A DNA stretch of 64,000 nt from Theropithecus gelada (lineage: Eukaryota; Chordata; Mammalia; Primates; Cercopithecidae), in NCBI RefSeq assembly GCF_003255815.1, contig NC_037673.1, positions 86,847,856 to 86,911,855 on the forward strand, given 5' to 3'. Positions 33,230-46,253 of this stretch are shown one piece after another. Within the stretch, counting starts at the first letter, position 1. Every line of letters starts with the position of its first letter. A program made the position numbers and the translations under genes. The notes beneath the pieces were generated by a model. It was not told where the DNA came from. It was given only the letters and a program-made list of their open reading frames with translations, and searched no databases.

Positions 33230-33550
33230 TGTGGGTGGTCAGGGACATGTGAAACATATTTACTGATTATACAGAAATGGATGACCACACATAGCCATTC
33301 AAAAATATGAAATGATATCCAAGAAATATTGTTGCTTAAAAGAACCCAAGGTGCAGAACTCTGTGTACTGTATGTTTGCATTTTTTAGAAGGATATTTAA
33401 ATGCATATATGGAGTGGTACTCAAGAAACTGTTATGATCTGAGGAGACTGGGAAGTCTGGGCAGGAGATAAGCCTATTTCTCATTGTGTACCTTTTTGTA
33501 CTGGTTGAATTTTTAAGTCATGCACATATTTTTTTTAATTGACAAGAACA
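33230..33550 (+). repeat. Old L1 (L1M) 3' end
   Basis: 'aaggtgcagaactctgtgta', 'ggagtggtactcaagaaact' and 'tgtgtacctttttgtactgg' match the pattern of L1ME-type 3' UTRs. A related segment lies at about 49060-49300. Confidence 0.5.
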
Positions 33551-33985
33551 AATTCAAAGTTAATATATAGAAATTATTATCCCTCAGGTTAGGCATTTTT
33601 CCAATATAGTGTTTCACCTATTGAAATAGAAAATTTTCATTAGCCATTTGTAGAAGTGAGCTATTGCTAACAGCATGACCTTTAACAATTCCATGAAATC
33701 TGCATAAAGTCATCTGTAGTCAATCATCACATGTAACAATTTAAGATATCATATTATGGTGAAATATTTGTTGGATCTCATTTTAATCCTAATGTTTAAT
33801 TCAGTAATTTGGATTATAAATGTATTCAGATTCACTGAAATATATCATAATAGTAACATTTTTCATTTGAAGCATGTGACATGTTTTGGCCAATAATAAG
33901 CTTAGATTTTTAAAATGATCTAAGCCACCAAAAGCTTCTGGTGGCTTTAACATGAATAGTAGCACAAAACTTTCTTTTCTTTCTT

Positions 33986-34267
33986 TTTTTTTTTTGAGAC
34001 ACGGTCTGGCTGTCACCCAGGCCAGAGTGCAGTGGCGCGATTTCAGCTCACTGCAGCCTTGACCTCCCTGGGCTCAGGTGATCCTCCCACTTCAGCCTCC
34101 TGAGAAGCTGAGACTTGCCACCACACCCAGCTAAGTTTTGTATTTTTAGTGGAGATGGGGTTTCGCCATGTTGCCTAGGCTGGTCTCAAACTCCTGGGCT
34201 CAAAGCCATTTACCTATCTCGGCCTCCCAAAGTGCTGGCATTATAGGCATGAGCCACCACACCCAGC
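33986..34267 (-). mobile_element. Alu SINE
   Basis: Antisense Alu with both arms, AluJ/S-like ('tcactgcagccttgacctcc'). Confidence 0.9.
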
Positions 34268-34436
34268 CCCACACTTTCTTATTTATTAAAATTATATATA
34301 TTTGTTTTATAATATTTGGAAATGATAGAAATAACAAAATTGGCCTCCCTATAGGAATCCTACCTTGTATATACTTCTGTGAATGGTTTTTTTTTTTTTT
34401 AAAGCATTTTTCCTTTTATTTTTTATAAATTACATA

Positions 34437-35900
34437 AGGGGATACTGGGAAGATGGTGACTGGAATATTTTTTGGTACACTTCCACACCCAGTTCCGGTC
34501 TATGTACTTTCTTAAGCCCAATTCAGGAAACAGAGTACAGGTAAGCTGTAAAGCCCTGGGGCTGGGAGGGCAGAGGAGAACCAGAAAGCCACGGATCCAG
34601 GGGAGACTTTGGCCGTCTCAGGGAGAAAGTACAGTCTCAGCACAAGTATACTCAGTCTCCTTGGCCTCCAAAAAATCAAGACGGAGTTTAATAGGTTCGC
34701 TGAGTCTTCCCTGCTATCGAGGCTGGGAGATCCTTGAGAGGCCAGATAAGAGGGTGGCTTCCTTCCATTGCTGCAATAGGGCAATGGCTTTCTGCCTGCT
34801 TCTCCACTTGCCACTTTGACACCATCTTTGCCTTGCATCCTGCAAGACCACTGCCATACAGAGTTCTCTAGCAACCAGAAACGAACCAACTGAGCTAAAA
34901 GGAAAAATAACATCCTATTTAAATGGGGTCAGGAGCCAGAGGGGCTGACCCAGCAGACCAATCACTGAAATAGAGCTTCTGGGAGAAGCAAAAGGAAATC
35001 TTGAATTCAAAAATAATAAGAGCACCCAAGGAAATAAAAGTGTTGCACAAAAGAGGCTCTCTGGAGCTAAGAAAAAATTCCAAATAAATAATTTAGTAGA
35101 GGAACTAGGGGAGGAGATGCTATGCTCACTGCTGAAATGTGAAATAGTTGTCTAGAAATCAGGACCAAGACATTTCTTGAAGTACAGAGTAAAAATATAA
35201 AAAGATGGAAATCTGGGGGAGATACTTAGGAAATATGTCTAGGAGGCCTAACATGTGAGTAATAGTAGTTCCACAAGAAGAAAAAAGGAAGCCAGTAATA
35301 AACAGGCAAGACAGTTTCCATAAGATGAAGAAAAAGGCTTGGAGTGGTGGCTTATGCCTATAATCCCAGCATATTGGGAGGCCAAGGCAGGCATATGGCT
35401 TGAGCTCAGGAGTTCAAGACCAGCCTAGGCAACATAGTGAGATGCTATCTCTACAAAACATAGAAAAATTAACCAGGCATGGTGGTGCACACCTGTAGTC
35501 CCAGCTATTCAGGAGGCTGAGGCAGGAGGATTGCTTGAGCCCTGGAGGTGGAGGTTGCAGTGAGCTGAGATTTGGCCATTGCATTGGGCCAGAGAGCCAT
35601 TGCATTGTCACCCATTGCTTGGGTGATAGAGAGAGACCTTGTCTCAAAAAAAAAAAAAACAAAAAACAAAAAAAAAACGAAAAAATTAGTGCTTGTAGAT
35701 GGTAATACCTCACCAAGTTCCAGACTGGAGACATGAAGAAAAACATACTTAGTATATAATGATAAAATTCCTATTGCTAATTATTAATAGAAAATGTTAT
35801 AAGACTTCAGGTGGAAAGAACAAGTCCTAGATAGGAAAACATTTCAGACTTGGTTATCAGTTCTCTAGTACCACCCAGGCAGCCAGAAGACAGTGGAGTA
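34437..35900 (+). repeat. Probable old L1M/HAL1 5' and ORF1-region remnant
   Basis: 'ggggatactgggaagatggt' looks like an L1M 5' start. 'cagccagaagacagtggagt' near 35880 resembles the ORF1-proximal part of old L1/HAL1 elements. An Alu interrupts it at 35335. Divergence is high; no intact frame remains. The 115- and 133-codon frames at 34.5-34.9 kb lie within it. Confidence 0.4.
35335..35682 (+). mobile_element. Alu SINE with a small internal duplication
   Basis: Both arms, AluJ-like. In the right arm 'gccattgcattg' occurs twice (from about 35575 and 35600), which lengthens the element. Confidence 0.88.
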
Positions 35901-35934
35901 GCATCTATTGATACTTATGTTACTTCTTCAGTGC

Positions 35935-36115
35935 CTTAGATATATTAATTGTACCAATTCATTTGTTCCTCACAATAACCCTGTGAGGTAGGTTCATTTT
36001 TATCTACACTTGACCAGTGAGGAGACTGAGGCACAGAGATGTTATGTAATATGTCCGAGGTCTCACAGCTAGAAAATGACAGAGCCAGGACTCAATGAAA
36101 CTGATCTGGCTCCGG
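35935..36115 (-). repeat. MIR SINE
   Basis: 'acaataaccctgtgaggtag', 'gaggagactgaggcacagag' and 'gtctcacagctagaaaatga' are MIR in reverse, well preserved. Confidence 0.75.
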
Positions 36116-36599
36116 AGATTCCATACTACATCATCACTCAGCCTCTTAAATGGGGTATCACATTTGAGGAAGACACGTTGGAAAAAAGTCTAGCAAACAA
36201 CAGAAGAACCAGAAGACAGAAGAAATAAAGTGAGCAATGAACCCAAACTGTGGTGTGTGTTCTTTCCTTGCTTGTCCCCTACTCTTCCTCGGCAGATTTT
36301 ACCATTGTGGAAAAGTGTTCATTTCATTGACTGACACCCCAGGCGGAAAAGGAAAAGGAAAAAAATCTCAAATTGATTGTTTTAACCTCAAATGATCATA
36401 AGAATGTGGAACATTTCTTAGGGAATCAGAGTTTTGTATTAAAATTTATACTGATAAGTTGGTGAAAATAAAGCAGAGACCTATTTTATCAAGCTCATTT
36501 CATACTTTTTGAAGATGTAAAGTTTCTTGTAATTTATATTTAACTTACAGAAAAATTCAGATAATGAGTGATAAGAGTGAGATAAAGCTTTGCTCCTTT

Positions 36600-38060
36600 T
36601 AAGTTCCCTGCTGGCTGGAAAAGAATAGAGAGCTCGGAAACAGATGTTTACGTATCAGAAATGTGATAAATGACAGAGATGCTATAAAATTCAAGGAAAC
36701 AACGAGCATTATTCAATAAATGATGCCAGGGCAATTCTTCACCCACATAGAAACAAATAAAATTAGATTCTTACCTAACATCATACTAAAAAAAATACAT
36801 TTTAGGTGTATAAAAGACTTTAGTGTGAAAGAACAGCTTTAAAAATTCTAGAAGAAAATTCTTTATGCCCTCAGAATAGTGATTTAGGAAAAAAAAAAAG
36901 ACAAGACATAAAAAACATCATAAAGCAAAAGAAAGCAATCTGCATAGGGAGTATACACATGGGTTTTCCTTTAATATTACTTCATGTGCATTAAGGACAA
37001 GCATTAAGAAGTAAATATATGTGCCGTAGATTGAGAGAGAGATTTACAGCACTTATTACTGGCTTTCAAAGAAATGATATTGCAAATATATAGAGATACC
37101 TACAAAATTAGAAATAAAAGGCCCGGCGTGGTGGCTTATGCTTGTAATCCCAGCACTTTGGGAGGCCGACTGGAGGATCGCTTGAGCCTAGGAGTTTGAG
37201 ACCAGTCTGGGCAACACAGTGAGACTTTACCTCTATAAAAAAGTAAAAAATTAGCTGGGCAGTGGCTTGCGCCTGTGGTCCCAGCTACTCGAAAGACTTA
37301 GGTGGGAGGACCGCTTGAGCCCGGGAAATCAAGGCTGCAGTGCGCTATGATTATGCCACTGCACTCCAGCCTGCACAACAGAGTGAAACCCTGTCTCCAA
37401 AAACAAGCAAACAAAAAAACTTAATCATCAACTCAATAGAGAAACAGGTAAAGAGATGAAGAGGCAAAGATGCTTAACCTCCCTGGTAATCAGGAAAAAG
37501 GAAATTAAAATCTTTATGTGACATCATTTCACACACATCAGACTGCATGAAATCAGAAAATTTCATAAAAGGACATGTTGGTGTGGAGGAGAAGAAAGAA
37601 GTTATACTGCTGGTGAGAGGCTGTACAGGGTGATGATGTGGAATTTAGAGAAAGTCTTGTATGTGCATATGAGAAGATTGGGACAAGACAGTGATGGCAG
37701 TGTTGTTCATAATACAACTATGGAAAAATATCTAATTGTTAAATGGGGAGTGATTAAGTATATTTTACGTGATGGAAAATGTGAATGAACCATAGTTATA
37801 TGTATCAACCTGTGGCTAAATCTCAATGTTATGTTGAGTGAAAAAACGAACATGGGAAAGGCTGTATATAAAGTTTTAAAATGTGCCAGACAGTATTGTA
37901 TATTGCTTATGGATGCTTATGCATGTAGCAAAGTCACAACAGCATGTGTGATAATAATGACACACACATCAAATTGAGGTAGTATTTATCTCTGGGATGG
38001 GAAAAAAATCTAATTAGTGTGTATGTGGAGGTGCCCAGATTATTTTATTTTCTGTTTTAT
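36600..38060 (+). mobile_element. L1M: ORF2 3' part and 3' UTR, interrupted by an Alu
   Basis: 'gccagggcaattcttcaccc', 'ctagaagaaaattctttatg' and, after the Alu, 'gatgcttaacctccctggta' and 'gacatgttggtgtggaggag' follow the order of L1 ORF2. 'ttatgttgagtgaaaaaacg' and 'tataaagttttaaaatgtgc' continue into the 3' UTR. Many stops and indels; inactive. Confidence 0.7.
37122..37410 (+). mobile_element. Alu SINE
   Basis: Both arms, inserted into the L1M ORF2 remnant; AluJ-like ('ggatcgcttgagcctaggag'). Confidence 0.9.
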
Positions 38061-38109
38061 GTTTACAGCTTATGGGAGGCACTTAGATTTTCTTTCTTTC
38101 TCTTTCTTC

Positions 38110-38145
38110 CTCCCCTCCCCTCCCCTCCCCTCCCCTCCCCTTCCC
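38110..38145. repeat. (CCCCT)n simple repeat
   Basis: About six pentamer units, directly preceding an antisense Alu. Confidence 0.9.
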
Positions 38146-38149
38146 TTCT

Positions 38150-38428
38150 CTAGAGTTTTGCTCTTGCCACTCAGGCTAGAGTGCAATGGCGCGAACTCGG
38201 CTCACTGCAACCTCCACCTCCTGGGTTCAAGTGATTCTCCTGCCCCAGCCTCCCGAGTAGCTGGGATTACAGGCGCCTGCCACTATGCCCAGATAATTTT
38301 TGTATTTTTAGTAGAGACGGGATTTTGCCATGTTAGCCAGGCTGGTCTTGAACTCCTGACCTCAGGTGATGTGTCCGCCTCAGCCTCCCAAAGTGCTGGG
38401 ATTACAGGCGTGAACCACTGCTTCTGGC
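38150..38428 (-). mobile_element. Alu SINE
   Basis: Antisense Alu with both arms. The long frame at 38017-38553 is largely this Alu. Confidence 0.92.
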
Positions 38429-38802
38429 CTGGATATTTCTATTATTCCCTGAATGTTTTGGTGAGCTTGAAATATTTTACATTTAAAACAGAGGGGGAAA
38501 TTTACTATTGTTATTGTTTAAAAACATATGACAGTAGGCATTTTCCAAAATGATGCATAACATTATAATGAATTTGATTGGATGTTGGATTTTTATTCAT
38601 CTTAAAAAAATGATGCCATCTGTTGATTTATTTGCAGTGGGGAAGAATGCCCTGTATAAAGAAATATGTTTTAAAAGTTAATTAATGCAAAAAAGGTTTT
38701 TTTTCCCCAGAAAAATAAAGTATTATTTTACTACAAAGAAAAGTACTGTGATTTACTTAGGTTAAAACTACTTGCAGATTCTTAGTTTAATAAATTCTTC
38801 TT

Positions 38803-39110
38803 CTTTTTTTTTTTTTTTTTTTTGAGACGGAGTCTCACTCTGTCACCCAGGCTGGAGTGCAGTGGCATGATCTCGGCTCATCACTGCAACCCCTGCCTCC
38901 TGGGTTCAAGCAATTCTCGTGCCACAGCCTCCCGAGTAGCTGGGATTACAGGTTCCCACCACCACACCTGACTAGTTTTCATATTTTAAGTAGCGACGGG
39001 GGTTTCACCATGTTGGCCAGGCTGGTCTCGAACTCCTGACCTCAGGTAATCTGCCCACCTCGGCCTCCCAAAGTGCTGGGATTACAGGCATGAGCCACTA
39101 TGCCTGGCCA
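38803..39110 (-). mobile_element. Alu SINE
   Basis: Antisense Alu with both arms and a T tract of about 20 at the left end. Confidence 0.93.
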
Positions 39111-42062
39111 GTTTCAATAATTCTTGATAAGTACTTGTAGCCTAAGCTAAGTAATGCTTTCCTTCTTCAGAGTTGCACAGGTAGAAATAACTAATCATCT
39201 CATACTTTAGTGCATGGCTGTTCCTAAGCATTGTTTTCATATAGTTGCGTGGTTGAATGGGTCACGATAAAAGTAAAAACCAAAGTGAGATTAGAGTTAC
39301 ATAAACAAGATCAGTTTGCTGCCTTCCCCAGGGGTCAAGTCTACCAGATGAAGGTTTAAGTAATAGCCCCCAACCTGCGGAAGATGTTGAAATACTTTTC
39401 TTTCTCATTGCTGGATTATAGCTTTGTTTATATAGCATTTTTTCAAGATCTATGGAACATTTTGATGTGTTAGACATTTAAGAACTCTGTTTGTTATACA
39501 AACCATTAAAACCAAACCAAACCAAACCAAAACAAACCTTTCCTCCAGTGTGAAAATAGGTTTATTTTCAAGATTTCTTTTTGGTTTTCCTTCTAAAATA
39601 CCCCTCTCCTTTTTCTCTGTCTGCACCCTAATCTAGGTCCCCATAACTTTCAGGGTTACATCAGGGTCATTTTGAATGTTCTCACTGCTTCTAGATTCTT
39701 TCTTCCAGCTCCATCCCCCAATTCTAGGCAGCTCTCTACTTAAAGATGTACAGTAGTTATTCATTGCCAACTGGATGAAATTATTAATCTCAATTTGGAC
39801 TTTCCATTTCAGGTCAGCTATTCACAGAAGCTGGCTTGTGACAAAGTTTTTACTGGTCCACAGTAACATGATAAAGTTAGGGTTGTATAAAGCTAAAGTT
39901 ATTCATAATTAAAATTTCAATATTATTTTAGCTTTTTGTGATAAAATATTCTTCATAAAATTGAGTTGATAGTCGATGGAAGAATTTAAAAAAAATCTTC
40001 CTTGGGAAAAGTGAGTTGACTCTCTCTCTGTCTCTCTCTCTCTGAAAATGTTTGCTGGTCTGGGAAATTTAGTGAAGATTTTGTAAAATTCTTCCTTAAC
40101 AGCCTCATTTATTCCTATCTCTCTGTTTTTTCTAATGTCCTCCAGCTACTTAAATACAAATGCTGCACTTCTGGTGACACCCAGATAAAATCTCCTTGCT
40201 TTCAGTTAGTCTTTAACTAACACCTTGTGCTTCCTCACTCATCTGCTTTAGCACTTATGAGAATATTTGTCAAAATTTCTGGCATTGGTTGTCGCCAGAA
40301 TTTTTGTTTTTCATATATGTCTTTTCTCTCCAGTTTAAATATATGTAAAAAGAAGAACTTTTTTCATTTTCTTTAATCTTTTACCCTACATAGATTGAAA
40401 ATACAAAGATTTGGTAAGGACATAGAAACTCTTATAAAATGTTTTGTACCATAGTATCCCCAAAACATTGTTATATGTGGGTATAATGATTTAATATTTA
40501 TGAATTATAGCGAATCTTCATCATCTATTTCCAGCTTTCTACTTTCCAGGTCCACTGGTGTTTGGTGTACCCATGTGACTAGTTTGTCCAAAGAGATGTG
40601 AGTGAAAGTGATGTGTCACTTCCAGATGGAAGCTTTTTGGGCAAGTGTAAATTTTCTAGCTCTTTTCTTCTGTGCTATAGAAACTAGGAATATTCCAGTT
40701 GGTGACTGACACCTTAGTTGGGTCCCTAGAGTGAGTTTGATGTGGAGGAGCCCAAAATGACCTTCAGTGAAGCTGGAGTGTGAGCAAGAAATAAACCTTT
40801 GTTTTTTAATTTTCTGAGGTTTTGGAAGTTATAGATTATAACTGCATAACCTATCAATATTGATATAAGTTTCAATTCTTAATGAAAATTTTGAATATTC
40901 TTTTCTGATTATTTCTAACTTATTAATTTAAAATGTCAGATATCTATACTTTCAGTATATTCTATATCCTACATTTAAAAATAAAAAATAGAATGTTGAA
41001 AACTAAATCATTTCAATGAGATGACAACTCAAAATCTTATAGTATCATCCAGAAACATGTAGAACAGATTTAAAAATACACAGTACTGAAATTGGCAGGT
41101 TGAAAAGAAGACACATATGAAAGGTAACTTCTTTGGAAAGAAACAGCTATGCACAGTACTTAAGAATGAAATTTCCATGTCTCATTAATACCTCTGAAAC
41201 AGTTTTACTTTCTATCCCAAACTTTAATGATCCTAGAAAGCTGGTTTGAATCCGTTTTTACAGAGTTGTTTTGGATTTAAAATAACTAAAATTTGAGAGC
41301 TGGGAGAAATTATATTTAACACTTTTTTGTCATTCATGGTTTAATGTTTAATGAATAAGTTCTTCACTAAACTTATGTGGTGAGGGTCTGGTGGTGAAAA
41401 GTACTTCTTCAACTGGATATATTAGAATGAGAACAGCAAAGCAAGAATCTGGTAGAGGCACATAAAGGAGTCGTGATCTGTGGGAAATTATTTTGTATGA
41501 TTCTTCAAGATGACTGTACATATAAGCATAAAAGTCAATAAACAAGTGCCTAACCTTTAGCTCTAAATTAACTTTTGAGCGCTTTGAATGCCTGGCACAA
41601 AAATAGTTGGAGGTTTGGCGCCATCTGGTGGCCAAATATCAACTTTTCAGATTCTCTTTTAAGGCTTAAATGAATTATTCTGCACTTTTCAATAAACACT
41701 ATTAATAGATAAAATTATTTAAAATGTTGATTTCAAGAACTTGAGAACAAAAATCAAAGACAGATTTCTGTTATGTTACCTATTGTTATATGACAGAATT
41801 TCAGTCTTGAATGGGTTCTTTTATACTTGTATTTGATTTATTTATGAAAGCATTATACACATAAATCTGCTATCTTTTTCTTAATACAAGAGAAGATTCT
41901 TTCGCCAAAAGAAATCAGACTAGTTCAATAAAATCTAAATTTATTTTTTCACAATTCTATAAAAGATTGAGCTAGGGGTATGTGAGTGTATGAATATCAG
42001 AATTTATTTTAAAAATGCAAGAGGGAGAGGGGGAAGGAGCTGGTAGTGACATTGTTAATTGT
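39111..42062. other. Unassigned stretch with simple repeats
   Basis: No gene is seen. (AACCA)n lies at about 39505-39530 and (CT)n at about 40021-40042. The block 40545-40830, ending 'gcaagaaataaacctttgtt', resembles the 3' end of an old plus-oriented MaLR/ERVL LTR. A CTCF-type motif lies at 41617-41634. Confidence 0.45.
41617..41634 (-). promoter_or_regulatory. CTCF-type binding motif
   Basis: On the minus strand CCACCAGATGGC matches CCASYAGRKGGC at every position, with GCC following and GG before it. It lies outside any Alu or L1 I can see, about 34 kb upstream of the ARRDC3 promoter. The forward motif points left, towards ARRDC3. Confidence 0.65.
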
Positions 42063-42070
42063 CTGCTTTG

Positions 42071-42513
42071 CAATAGCAAAGACTTGGAACCAACCCAAAT
42101 GGCTATCAATAATAGACTGGATTGGGAAAATGTGGTACATATACACCATGGAATACTATGCAGCCATAAAAAAGGATGAGTTCATGTCCTTTGTAGGGAC
42201 ATGGATGAAGCTGAAAACCATCATTCTGAGCAAACTATCACAAAGACAGAAAACCAAACACTGCATGCTCTCACTCATAAGTGGGAATTGAACAATGAGA
42301 ACACTTGAACACAGGGAGGGGAACATCACACACCGGGGCTTCTCGTGGGGTGTGGGGAGGGGGGAGGGATAGCATTAGGAGATATACCTAATGTAAATGA
42401 TGAGTTAATGGGTGCAGCACACCAGTATGGCACATGTATACATATGTAACAAACCTGAACGTTGTGCACATGTACCCTAGAACTTACAGTATAATAACAA
42501 TAAAAAAAATGGC
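42071..42513 (+). mobile_element. L1 3' end, 5'-truncated, with target duplication
   Basis: The ORF2 C-terminal part ('tggaatactatgcagccata', MEYYAAIKKDEFMSF) and an L1PA-type 3' UTR end in 'aataaaaaaaa'. CTGCTTTG flanks it at 42063-42070 and 42514-42521. Younger than the copy at 13.9 kb by its lower divergence. Confidence 0.92.
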
Positions 42514-43014
42514 CTGCTTTGTACCCAGGGCTGGGTTGGATTCTTTCAGTGGATGGTCTCAATGAATTTCCGCAACCATCTTTCCAATGGGAAGTGTTGT
42601 CCCAGCTTTACTGCTGGACCAGTGTCTAAGAGGTTAAGGACATAAATGCTCAAGTTTCGTGAGAAAGCTGTTTATTTTAGCAGAATGATTGCAATTGCTT
42701 ATATTAAGCTACGACAGAAAAACTGGATTAACACTTCTTTTAGTCTTTTTTTTTTTTTCAGCTTTTCAAGATAAAAGTTTCCTGTGTCTCCTGATTAAAG
42801 TGCTTCTGTGATTGTAGCTCTGCATTAAGTTGTATACTGCCTCGTTCTTTCCTTAGAGCTTCCTTTCACAATCCAGAAAGCAACTCGGTGGGGCACAGCA
42901 TGGGGTAAACAAAATGCCAAGGGAGGGAAGAGTTCATATTGGTGGAATTTTTTAGTTACCTCTCTAGAAACTAGTGGAAACTTCTTTGCTTCTCTTCTTT
43001 TTACTGACGATTTT

Positions 43015-43385
43015 AAAAAATAAATTGTTTTATTTTACATTCGGGGGTACATGTGTATGTTTGTTATATCAGCATATTTTGTAGTGGTGGGGATTGGGCT
43101 TCTAGTGTATCCATTATCCAAATAGCGAACATTGTACCTGATAGGTAACTTTTCAATCCTTGCTCCCCTCCCACCCTCCTTCCTTTTGGAGTCCCCAGTA
43201 TCTATTATTTCCATCTTTTTGTCCATGTGTACCCATTGTTTAGCTCTCACTTATAAATCAGAACATGTAGTGTTTGGTTTTCTGTTTTCTGAGATAATTC
43301 ACTTAGGAGAATGGCCTCCAGCTCCATTTATGTTGCTGCAAAGGACCAAATTTCATTCTTTATGGCTGCTTTTAAGTCATTTTTT
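43015..43385 (-). mobile_element. L1 3' end, 5'-truncated
   Basis: 'acattcgggggtacatgtgt', 'cctcccaccctccttccttt' and 'tatggctgcttttaagtca' are the L1 3' end in reverse. It faces the plus-oriented L1 about 500 bases to its left. Confidence 0.85.
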
Positions 43386-43585
43386 TTTCTTTTGTAGTGA
43401 CTCACTTTTATCATTGTTAATTAGATTAAGTGGGTCTTTGGTTTAATTCTATTTTTAGGGTAATGTAAACCGTAAGATTGCTTGTGTTCTGTGCTACTAC
43501 ACTTTTGTTCATTGCTGTATCTTCAGTGTCCAAAAGAAGCATTATACATATAGGTAGCAGGTACTCAATGGGTTTCAACAAAAAG

Positions 43586-43632
43586 ACACATACATACATA
43601 CACACACACACACAAAGAGAGAAAGAGAGAGC
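43586..43632. repeat. Compound (TACA)n(CA)n(GA)n microsatellite
   Basis: 'acatacatacatacacacac' runs on into CA repeats and then GA-rich sequence. Confidence 0.88.
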
Positions 43633-43784
43633 ACACAAGACAGCAACAGGGAAGGAAGCAAAGGAAAGGAGGGAGAAAGGCAGAAGGGGAAAGGGGCTGC
43701 TTGGTAAAGGTGCAGTAGGAAGTTTCACCTACAGCACTGGGTATTGTGGAAGTCAAAGGGAGGAAAGTTAGTATCTACTGGAGG

Positions 43785-43985
43785 CTGTTGTGTGTCATTC
43801 ACTGTTAAACACTTTATAACTGTAATTTCATTAATCCCAAAACCAACCAAGGAGTTGGTTATTATTGTTTCCCTTTTCACAGATGAGAAAATTGAGCTGA
43901 CTGTTCTTAAGTGATTTACCGAAGGTCATACAGCTCACAAGTGGCACAGTCAAGATTTAAACTTTTGTCTCTCTGACTTATGACT
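43785..43985 (-). repeat. MIR SINE
   Basis: 'cacagatgagaaaattgagc', 'gtcatacagctcacaagtgg' and 'cacagtcaagatttaaac' are the MIR core in reverse. Confidence 0.7.
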
Positions 43986-44139
43986 TACATTTTAAATGAG
44001 GTTTCATTTATTCATTCAGCAAATATTCATTGAACAATGTAGCACTCTTCTCCGGTAATGTCAGACCCTGCAATCCTATAGGCTAAATATTCCCCTAAAG
44101 TATTCCTATAGGCTAAGTACTCTCCCAAAGTATTTCTTC

Positions 44140-44885
44140 AGTCAAAACCTCTTCTCTGAACTCCAGATTCATATACCTACATGCCTTTTTGACATTCCCA
44201 CTTGGGCTTTTGTACATACCTCAAGCTAATACCAGTCAAATTTTAGATTATAGACCCAAACTTGTTTTTTCCTCAGTCTCCATTTTCTCTGCAAATTACA
44301 CGTAACCATCAATCCTTTATAATCAGAAAATTGGGAGTCAGCTCCAACTCTTATTTTTTTAACTCTCTAATTGTATCTTCATGTTCTCAGGGCTTTACAT
44401 GACTTGCACCCGCTTCTGTCTCTGACCCCATTTCCATTCTGCCTTGTATCTGTTGGTCATGCTGGCAGTTTTGAAAGCAGATCAAGTTCTTTCTCACAAA
44501 AGGATTTTGCACTTGCTATCATCTTTTTTAATGTTTTCTCTATCTTTCCTCTCAGGTCTCAGCTGAAATGAAACCTCCTCAGAAAAATTTGTTCCTGGCA
44601 AACTATAACTCAAAAGAAAAATAAAAAATTTCCAAGACCTTTGTTACTGTCTTTATCATAGCATTGTACTCATTTTCTTCTTAGTACTTAGAAACATCTA
44701 TAATTGTTTTATTCTTTGTTTACTCATTAAATGTCTGTATCCTTTATATACTGTAGGTCCTATGAATTCATCAAATTTATCTAGTGTGTGTTTGTTTTTT
44801 GTGGTAAGCCTGTGGCTTGGCACTGGGCTTGGTACATAGGAAATATTTGAGAAATATTGGTTTAATCAACAAATATTTTTCAGCA
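44140..44885 (+). repeat. LINE L2 3' region
   Basis: 'gattttgcacttgctatcat', 'caggtctcagctgaaatgaa', 'acctcctcagaaaaatttgt', 'catagcattgtactcatttt' and 'ggcttggtacataggaaata' follow the L2 3' coding end and UTR in order. Another short L2 end lies at about 44975-45035. Confidence 0.7.
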
Positions 44886-45221
44886 GACTGTCTTGAAGCC
44901 TATCTGTGTATTCAGAATGCTTGCTCTAAGGCACATAATTATATCCATTTTACAAACAGGAAGGTTTTTGTGTCTATCTCCAGCATCTAGCAAGGAGCTT
45001 TTTGCATAGTTGGTGTTCAATGACTATTCTATAAATGAATGATGATCAGAGAGGTTAGGTTGGTCCCTTACAATACTGAGCTTAGATTCTTTGGTACTCT
45101 GACCCTTTTACCTGCTATAGTGCGGGCATAAAGGGAAGCTTTGAGTTCTTCTGTAATCTACAGCATTTCTTCCTTTCACCCTGGAAGCCAATTCCGAGTA
45201 AATTCCAATCACAATCTATAC

Positions 45222-45531
45222 TTTTTTTTTTTTTTTTTTAGAGACAGGGTCCCACTCTGTTTTCTAGGCTGGAGTGCAGTGGCATGATCATAGCTCACCG
45301 TAGCCTCAAACTCCTGAGTGCAAGCAATCCTCCTGCCTCAGCCTCCTGAGTAGCTAGGACTACAGGTATGTGGCTTCATACCCAGCTAATTTTTTGTTTT
45401 GTTTTGTTTTTTGTAGAGATGGGGACTCACTATGTTCCCCAGGCTGGTCTCAAATACCTGCCTTCAAGTAATCTTCCCACCTTGGCTCCTCAAAGTGTTG
45501 GGATTACTGGCATGGTCCACCCCGCCTGACC
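45222..45531 (-). mobile_element. Alu SINE, AluJ-like
   Basis: Antisense Alu with both arms; 'catagctcaccgtagcctca' and 'agcaatcctcctgcctcagc' are AluJ forms. A (TTTTG)n tract sits at the inter-arm site. Confidence 0.88.
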
Positions 45532-45560
45532 CAAGTAAATTTACAATTTAAAGAAAAGTA

Positions 45561-45685
45561 GTCTGGGTGCAATGGCTCCTAATAATCTGGGAGGCTGAGA
45601 CAGGAGGATTGCTTGAAGCCAGGAGTTAGGGACCAGCCTGGGCAACATAGCAAGATCCCCATCTCAAAAATAAATAAATAAATAG
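45561..45685 (+). repeat. Alu monomer (FLAM-like)
   Basis: A single diverged left arm, 'gtctgggtgcaatggctcct' to 'agcaagatccccatctc', with a (AAAT)n tail. A short gap is present near its start. Confidence 0.75.
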
Positions 45686-45956
45686 AATAAGGAAAAAAAT
45701 GTGTTTGTTATGCAAACAGCCCAAGACAAAGAAGCCCCAGCTTCCAACCAGTTCACTGATATCCCTTTATAAAATGACATTCTGTAGTTGCCTTTTTTTT
45801 ACTGTTCATTGCAGAGCAGGGCTACCGTATAGGCAGTGTGCCCAGTGTAGTCTGCAGTTGCCTTTTAAGATTGCATTACTTAAACTTCATAGTTAATTTA
45901 AGTATGCAAATTAACACAGTGCACTTGAAAAACTTTGTGATGTAGTCATTCAGGTT

Positions 45957-46253
45957 TTTTTTTTTTTTTTTTTTTTTTGAGACTGAATCTCGCTCTATCA
46001 CCTAGGCTGGAGTGCAGTAGCATGATCTTGGCTGATTGCAACCTCCGTCTCGGGGATTCAAGCAATTCTTGTGCCTCAGTCTCCTGAGTAGTAGATCACA
46101 GGCACCTACCACCATGCCCAGCTAATTTTTTGTATTTTTAGTAGAGATGGGGTTTCGCCATGTTGGCCAGGCTTGTCTTGAACTCCTGACCTCAAGTGAT
46201 CTGCCTGCCTCCCAAAGTGTTGAGATTACAGGCGTGAGCCACCATGCCCGGCC
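45957..46253 (-). mobile_element. Alu SINE
   Basis: Antisense Alu with both arms and a T tract of over 20. Confidence 0.92.

Noticed and set aside
38017..38553. A 178-codon frame
   Set aside because: It runs through a (CCCCT)n repeat and an antisense Alu; no independent coding evidence.
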